A DNA stretch of 19,336 bases from Hamiltosporidium magnivora (Eukaryota > Microsporidia > Dubosqiidae), in contig PITI01000142.1 of assembly GCA_004325065.1 (NCBI GenBank), positions 1 through 19,336 of the forward strand. The letters are read 5' to 3'. How positions within the stretch are numbered: position 1 is the first letter of the stretch; each line of letters starts with the position of its first letter. The notes beneath the pieces were generated by a model, which was given only the letters and a program-made list of their open reading frames with translations, was not told where the DNA came from and did no database searches. The position numbers and the translations under genes are program-made. Shown here piece after piece: positions 10,105-16,593 of the stretch.

Positions 10105-11655
10105 CATTTTTTATATGATACATAATAATCTTCTTACAAAACATTGTAACAATGTGTTGATATAGATATACTTGGAGCCAATTTACTACTAAACAAACGG
10201 TCTATTTTTTATATTTTAATATTACTTTGTTCTAAATAGAAGAAGCAGTATAAAAAGTGTGCGATAAAATGCAAAATTGAACTGAAAAAGAAGTTGATAC
10301 AGTGAATAATAAATAAAATTTAATGCAGAACATTCCGCAACATTTTTAGTTCGATTCCAGACCTTATCCGTACCGCAACAAACAACAAATACACTAACAA
10401 GCCAGAATTTTACTAGCAAATAATACAAGAAATTAAGAATCAAACATCTTAAATACCCCAATATATTTTCGGCTTTTTTTAGTAGCGTCTCTGCGTGTGA
10501 GCAAACGTACAAAGAAATAACTACTGCTTTAGCCTTATCAAAAGGTAAATGAAAAAAAACATGCGGACAATATTTGATCTCTAGTACCAGCATCACAATA
10601 ATAGCTTTTTAAAATTGCTTTCTGAAATACAGGCAAAGGTTAAAAGAATGCTTCAAATAACTAGACGAAGTTTCACGAGTACTACAATTAAAAATTCGAG
10701 TGCACTTTAATTTTTGATGTGTTAATACGATGGACCAAAAATGTGGTAGAAAAAGAACTAAAACCGGAAAGAGCTAGAGAGACGTAAGATTGCCTTTTAT
10801 TCTTACTGATCAAAGCTCTCTGTTCAATAGTACAGAGCTTTTGACCTGAACAAATGAGTTTTTGAGTAAAATCAAGTATTTCAAAAAAATAAATAAAAAA
10901 GTGGTTTGATTTGGATAAAGCCCAAGTAAATTTGTTTACTGTAATTTACCGAGCCTCCTTAATAGAATTATAAGAGAATATACTAAGTTTCATGTATATG
11001 AGTCAATGTCAGACGAAAAGCGTATCATACATGATGCGCAGGTATGCTATGACGAAGATACTTAAAGAACTTAGATCATCTTGAAAAAGAAGATAGAGAG
11101 TAAAATCTCTAGGTATTGCGTTCTAAATATCACACCGAGAAGACTTATTTTTAGAAAATCAGTCTTTATAATAATCTAAACCCCAATGAAGCATATAAGA
11201 GTCAAATTTAAGCTTATGCGTAAAAGTGATCTTTCTTGGGCCGAGTAAGGAGCAAGGGTTTTTGAATTTATATTTAAAAACTCCTAAACTATAAAAAAAT
11301 GAGCAAGTTTGAAAGATAACATTCTGTTTTGGACCTTAGGTGATCGATTTTATTGTGAGCGATTCATTGATTAGAATTCTAAAATGTTGCTAAACTAATG
11401 AAATATTAATTTTTGTTTCAAAAATGTAAAATACGAATGATAAAAAAACCTTTATGATACATATTTGAAATTATCAATTCAGAAGTCTTGTAAAACCATG
11501 TTTTTTTCGCTGATAAATATTTCGGTACTATCAAGTGAAGTTGCAATCGAAAACTCGCTGGTATTCACCTCATTAATAATTTTTTTTGTTCAATAAATAA
11601 AGACTCTTCATAAATATCTTTATGATATTGGTAAGATGTATATATCTAAAAGAAT
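10105..11655. other. stretch without an assignable gene, possibly 5' part of the LINE relic
   Basis: The plus strand shows coding-like pieces in shifting frames (for example around 10730-11160). They could be the lost N-terminal half of the reverse transcriptase that follows, but no motif is readable. A 124-codon minus-strand frame (10222-10596) is the longest open frame here. Its product is hydrophobic without a recognisable domain, so I do not call it a gene. A hairpin at 10811-10843 is listed separately. Confidence 0.45.
10811..10843. repeat. short inverted repeat (hairpin)
   Basis: CAAAGCTCTCTGT (10811-10823) pairs with ACAGAGCTTTTG (10832-10843) around an eight-base loop, with a two-base bulge and one extra T. 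No T-run follows and no gene ends nearby. The role is unknown and it may be incidental. Confidence 0.35.
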
Positions 11656-11659
11656 ACTA

Positions 11660-12700
11660 AGGTGAATAGTTTTGCTTTCGCTACAGCTTTAATTCGAAAA
11701 AAAACTTTTCAAAAATGATCTGGCTAAAGACTAATAGCCTGTGTGCCATAAACCATCAAAAATTCATTACATTTGCAGCGGAGACTTTCATTTTAACTTG
11801 TATATAACTATTACGAGCAGTATCTGGTTGCATTAAACAAAAAAGCAGAGTCTATCGAATGTCCCTTAATAAATGTAATAACAATTTGAGGTAAGAGTAT
11901 TAGTGATTAAAAGCTTTTGATCAAATAAATCATACTTATTTTACTTTATGCCTCATAAATCTCAATTTAATATGATTAGCTTTTGCAATTTGCCACGCTA
12001 GCAATGCCAAGGTGCAAAATTGTCATTTTGTTTGCTTAAAAAGAAAGTAAAAGTAAATCCATAACAAGATATTTCAAAGAAATAGCCTGCCACCATTGTT
12101 ATTGTTGAAATCTAGCCCATTAAGCCGAATATCGATGAGAAATAGCAAAACTATTAATACAAACACATACAGAATCAAAATAAATTATCATATTTTGTTT
12201 ATTGATAATCTCAAGCTCTTTCTCAAGGATGAATGATTGTTAAAAAAGATGAATGAGGAAATGATTAGGTTTACCGACAACATATGAATAAAAATTAACG
12301 AAAAAATATTGATTCCGAATGATACGTGCTGTGAAGATATTGCTATTCTTCCTCTAGGAATAAATTTTACAGATTTTAGAATAATAGAAGATTTCAGAAA
12401 AATTTAAAGACTTATGTAATTTGAGGAACTACAAAAAATCGTTAAAGTTAGAGACTCTCCGGGTTAGATTAAAACAAAAACTTATTTTCTGCAATTAATA
12501 AACGTGCGATATCGTTTATTAGTTATAATATAGGTACGGTTCAAGTTGGAAGACCATACAAACTTAGATGATACATTGCGCGCAGTTTTAGTAGATGATT
12601 AAGTCTATTAAATACAAATATTAAAAGCATAAGTACCCTACTAAAACAAAATTTCTGTAAAGTCTTTATTGTCTTTAGTTTCGAGGCGGACATATACGTT
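11660..12700 (+). pseudogene. decayed non-LTR (LINE) reverse transcriptase
   Basis: This is a relic of the polymerase that copies LINE RNA into DNA at the target site. Motifs appear in the canonical order. TALIRKK (11683-11703) matches the finger region. KTNSLCAINHQKF (about 11727-11765) matches the usual K-N-Y-R-P-I-T-C-L region. Motif A is KAFDQINHTYF, with its Asp codon at 11919. Motif B, IFQRNSLPPLLLL, begins at 12069 (normally FQGDSLSPLLF). Motif C, FIDNLKLF, is at 12198-12221 (normally F-x-D-D). Downstream, TCCEDIAILPLG, a broken L-D-x-x-T-R region near 12565 and LYCL-stop-FRGGHI near 12667-12696 match the thumb and C-terminal region. Motifs A, B and C share one frame but stops lie between them. 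The second catalytic Asp of motif C is Asn, so the enzyme is dead twice over. The style resembles R2/CRE-type RTs reported in microsporidia (from memory). No endonuclease domain or 3' end could be placed. Confidence 0.75.
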
Positions 12701-12709
12701 TGAAAATCA

Positions 12710-13890
12710 TGAATAATCGCAAAAAAGTAAAGATTTTTCCACTGAAAGACCATCAATTCTTAAAGTATAAACTGCAAATAAACACATATTGCTTCAATAA
12801 AAAGCTCACCAAAATAAAATATATTAGATGACAATATTCAATAAAAAGAGCCGAGAAAGTCATTCCTATTTAACAAGTATGATGATGAAGAAAAACTATA
12901 ACTTCATTCAAAGTTATATAATGCAAGAAAAAACAAACTTTTAGTATATTGACTATTCGAAAGGGCAATTCAAAGGGTGTATCAGGTAAGGCAATGAAGA
13001 AATTTCACAGCCATATAAGGTTATAAATTTATTCTAGGTGAAGAATATATGTTTCAACACCACAAGTAGTCGGAGAAAAACCATAAGCTTTGAGCAACAC
13101 GATGTGAAAGACGTTAGACATGATTACACTAAACGGCACTAGGAGGCAGGTGGATACATACACTTGTTATCTGCAAATAATTATAAATTAAAATATACAA
13201 AACTCAACTGAGCTTTTAGTAAAAGAAATTTTAACAACAAGTATGCGAAATAAGATTTAACATATAGACACAAACTGAGTTCGAAATTTATGTAGATGGA
13301 CTTTATATTTTGAACAATAACTAAATAAGATACTTCAAATAAATTAAAAATTACATATGACAAATGTTTCGAAACTTAAAGCGATAAAACTTATGTATTA
13401 TGACCTTTTAGCTTAATAATAGAAAAGTTTTATATAATTAATAGCCCAATGATTATAAAATAACTGACTATAACAATCAGTGAATAAAACAAACCTTGGC
13501 TTTCAAAGCTATTAATACACTTAAAATGAGGATTAAATAACGCTAAAAGTCACTCAAAAACAATATAGTTCATATAAAACGCTTCTAAGACAATGAAGAA
13601 CTCACAGATTTTTAAATATTATACCAAAAGCGCAATCAACATCGGATATGATGTGCTTTAATAAATATAAAAAGATGTATAACAACGAAAGACAAGCTTA
13701 AAAAGGTTCGATTTTTGGGTAAAATTACTAATTTTAAGCCTCTACTCAAAAAATCGAATCTTAAGAAAATGCTAAAACAACAGAAAAGCTTCAGAATGAC
13801 AAGGAAAGGAAAAATCAACCTTCTTTGATATAAATAAATTTTATTTAATCATTGTTTGTGGCATATGATATTCGTACCATACCACCAATA
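12710..13890. other. stretch without an assignable gene
   Basis: This region directly follows the reverse-transcriptase relic and may hold its 3' portion. The sequence is of intermediate G+C and gives only short open pieces. Two minus-strand frames of 60 codons (13181-13363 and 13636-13818) are hydrophobic and at chance length. The inverted repeat at 13703-13762 is listed separately. Confidence 0.45.
13703..13762. repeat. inverted repeat with 10-bp perfect core
   Basis: AAGGTTCGATTTTT (13703-13716) and AAAAATCGAATCTT (13749-13762) are reverse complements except for one position, separated by 32 bases. The perfect core is TTCGATTTTT/AAAAATCGAA. It could be the ends of a very short inverted-repeat element or chance; no flanking duplication was seen. 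Confidence 0.4.
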
Positions 13891-13893
13891 ATC

Positions 13894-14424
13894 CTAAATA
13901 TTCTCTAACAAGCTTTCGAATACAAATATCGCCTCGTCATTATTGCCTCTACTAAATTTTATCTTTAGGCAAATGTAAACCCTAGCAGATTTTTTCTGCT
14001 CCTAAATTCTATAAGATATGAAAAATATATATAGTTATCTTTTTTTTGGCGAGAAACGACACTTTTGGATGAGAATATAAGAAATCTAATAAAATAACAA
14101 CAATATAAACTTGAAAAATGGATTAATAAATAACAAAAAATGTTAAGAACGTTAATACTTGCTTAATTATTTCATTAGTCATTTACCTTTCGATGTCGAG
14201 CCGCACAAATGAAAGTTTTCCACCTGTTTCTTTTAATCTGTTGTAATTTGAGATTAAAGGGGATTTGACTATAGGTATTATCTGGTTTACATTTCATCAA
14301 AATCGCAGCTAGAAATCCCACCCTTATTCTCCGCACTCTTTGTCAAACAGTAGTTTTTAATGATGTATTCTCCCTTCACCCTAAGAAAATTATTACCAAA
14401 GAAAATAATCAAGCTTATTAAATT
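13894..14424 (-). pseudogene. broken coding-like segments, unidentified
   Basis: Two minus-strand open pieces have protein-like composition. 14424-14287 gives 45 codons ending ...ENKGGISSCDFDEM before a TAA. 14001-13894 gives 35 codons (...KFSRGNNDEAIFVFESLLENI) before a TAG. Between them other frames give more short pieces (for example KETGGKLSFVRLDIERQM). Together they suggest an old coding region with several frameshifts on the minus strand. I recognise no domain. The alternative is chance in a locally G+C-richer patch. Confidence 0.25.
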
Positions 14425-15435
14425 TTAATTTATTTTTCTTTAAATTTATTTGCTTTATATCTTCTCTATGGTTTTTTGTACTTTCCTTCTATAAAACACT
14501 TCATCTATACTATAATAGAAAATGAAAACTAAAAAATGTAAACATATAAGCCACCAAAAAAATTTTAAAAAATAATAAAAAAATTAGAAAATATTTAAAT
14601 AAACAGCTTTTTTTATTAGTTACTTTACTAAAATTTGTGTAATGTAACAAAAGAGTAAGTGAAGAAACCAGAAATATATATTAATATATGGTATTAATGT
14701 TAAACCTTTATGTATTTTGACATAAGCATTTTAGAATAGCGTAAAGAGTGGTCGTGGAGCATTTTGCACAAGCAATTCTATAAAAAGTAATATTATAAAA
14801 AGTAAAAACTTCAAATGAACGAAATTTATAAAACTACATTTTTATTTAATATTTAACAGTTTATATTATTCCTTTCTCGGTTTTTTCTTGATAGTTTAGA
14901 ATCATTTTGAAGTTCAATATGAAATTAATAAGGAACGTATGGCTTACGAAAAAAATTAACAAAAATGGCTTTATTATAAACCACAATAAATATTTCTTCG
15001 GAAAAATATTCGAATATTTTACCCAAAATTCTTTTTATAAGCTGAAGTAATAGTTTGGTTTGAGAAAAATATTATCTACAACCAAACAATAACTTTTACA
15101 TTATTTTGTATAAAACTTAAACACAAAATAATTTTATATTTAATACACTTAACACTTTCTTTTTATTTGTTTATTTTCTTGCATGTATTATTTAAACAAA
15201 TAGATCTTCTTAAAAATATTATAATGTGAATAAGATAGAAATAGCATGAAAAAAATTATTGTACATTTTGTAAGTCTGATTATAAAGAATATTTAAATTT
15301 GAATTGGCGGAAATATCAAATCCAGGGTCTTATGTAAAGTTAAAAAACGATATACTCTCTAATGAGATAAATTGGAACGAAATTATGACAAAATACCAGA
15401 TTAAATATCCTTAAATATATATTTACTTAAGTGGA
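14425..15435. other. gene-poor, very AT-rich stretch
   Basis: I see no gene, RNA or mobile element that can be supported. Short direct repetition (TATAAAAAGTAA-like, around 14779-14806) is the only local structure and is trivial. Confidence 0.6.
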
Positions 15436-15439
15436 GGGA

Positions 15440-16060
15440 GTATAACCACTAAAAAACTTTCTGCTTGGCAATGAGTATGGGAACCTGGTGTGGGAATCAT
15501 TGTTTCCATATTTTGTGGGCCAAAACCCATTAAATATTCGGTTGTTCCATTGGAGTAGTTATGAGGCGGAGAGGTCTAAGAAATATCGAAACTTTTTCTA
15601 CAAATTTATTTGTAATTTTTTATGTGCTAGATTAAAGACTGCAGCCGAACATGTAGGTAATTGCCATGTAAAAGCATGGAAACCTAGCCTTGCTCATTCG
15701 GGCTAAAAGATTTAGCGCCTGGGAGATTTAAACAAAAACCATTAAAAGCCGGGAGAGCTAATATGCAGATGATAGCTGTTTGTATGACATTGCATTGTCT
15801 AGGTGGACCCCATGCAAGTCTCTTAAACATATTTTAGCTAGAAGTTTATTGGGTACAGAAAGTGTAGAGTAAGTGGGAATGCTGCATAGTCTTAAGCGAG
15901 CCCGGAGGGCTTCGATCACACTTTATGCAACGGACATTAACGAACTCTAGGCAACCGCCTTGCCTATTTATTAGGTTTTAAACACCTGGTAGATGAAAGC
16001 TTTGGGACTAGGTATCGCAGGGGTTACCGATGGAGTGTTGGGTAGCAGTTATTTATTTTA
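15440..16060. other. G+C-elevated island with small hairpins, no clear protein; candidate ncRNA or transposon relic
   Basis: About 600 bp differ sharply in composition from both flanks. The longest frame (72 codons, 15488-15706, plus) gives an unrecognised peptide and is not convincing. Several fold-backs occur. 15654-15686 pairs TAGGT/ACCTA outside CCATG/CATGG. 15701-15719 pairs GG-CTAAA with TTTAG-CG-CC. 15948-15966 is a perfect seven-pair stem, TAGGCAA/TTGCCTA, with a five-base loop. AGCCC/GGGCT near 15900 is a smaller one. Individually such stems are not significant. I compared it by memory with small and large subunit rRNA, 5S rRNA, SRP RNA and RNase P RNA and saw no match. A decayed LINE, a SINE-like element or a structured RNA gene are all possible, and the strand is unknown. 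Confidence 0.4.
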
Positions 16061-16574
16061 AACCTAGAACAGCGTTAATGTCATGAAAACAAATATAACA
16101 CTTTCCACTATTTTAAAAAGATGTGATACTTTTAAATAAAATTTACTTAGTGATATAAAAAAATGTATTCAGTCGATAGTGATTAAGAAGACAGTGGAAA
16201 ACAATTTCTTTTGATATTTTAAAATTACCTGAGTTAGAGGCAAATGTATAATATATTTGATAAAGGCATCAATTCATTTTATACAATTATCCGAATTACG
16301 GGAGAAAATACCTTTCTAAACCTATGCAATTATGGAAGAAGGGGTTTTTCCTAAATTTAAAAAATAATTTACTTCTATATTTTATAGAGGCTCTACACCA
16401 ACTAATCAAGATGTTTAGTAATGAAGAGTAAGGGGTTTAAAAAATAAAAAAACTTTTGCCCCAACACTCATAAAAACGCAAAAATATTTTTAAATCAAAA
16501 ATTTAATTACATAAAACCCTTTTCTCACCAATATTTGTATTACCATATTTTTTTATTAAAAAAAAACAAAAAAA
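16061..16574. other. upstream intergenic region of the coatomer gene
   Basis: This is AT-rich with increasing A- and C-bias toward the coatomer start. Short C-runs (CCCC near 16458, CCC near 16517) precede the start-proximal CCCC. No gene is seen. Confidence 0.6.
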
Positions 16575-16578
16575 CCCC
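16575..16578 (+). promoter_or_regulatory. CCC-type motif next to the coatomer start codon
   Basis: CCCC lies in an otherwise A-rich context (AAAAACCCCACAAAATAAA), 15 bases before the ATG at 16594. Microsporidian genes often carry a C-rich or G-rich triplet signal just upstream of the start, associated with transcription initiation and very short leaders. This site fits that pattern and supports the chosen start. The unrecognised genes at 5091 and 5373 lack it. Confidence 0.5.
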
Positions 16579-16593
16579 ACAAAATAAAAAAAA

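Noticed and set aside
10345..10370. tRNA-like T-loop (AGTTCGATTCCAG).
   Set aside because: No matching stem on either side and no D-arm or acceptor stem at the right distances.
10222..10596. 124-codon minus-strand open frame.
   Set aside because: It is longer than the other chance frames, but the product is hydrophobic low-information sequence without a domain, and the local G+C is higher, which makes long frames more likely.
1272..14987. The 17-mer TTATTATAAACCACAAT at 14971-14987, found inverted at 1272-1288, with a 13-base relative near 3573.
   Set aside because: At this base composition about one matching 17-mer pair is expected by chance in a window of this size, and the flanks do not align.
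15488..15706. 72-codon plus-strand frame in the G+C-richer island, considered as a gene.
   Set aside because: No recognisable motif, no leader, and it ends within a stretch of hairpins. Higher G+C alone can explain the length.
15440..16060. Considered as ribosomal RNA or another standard structural RNA.
   Set aside because: None of the conserved rRNA, 5S, SRP or RNase P core sequences that I can recall are present.
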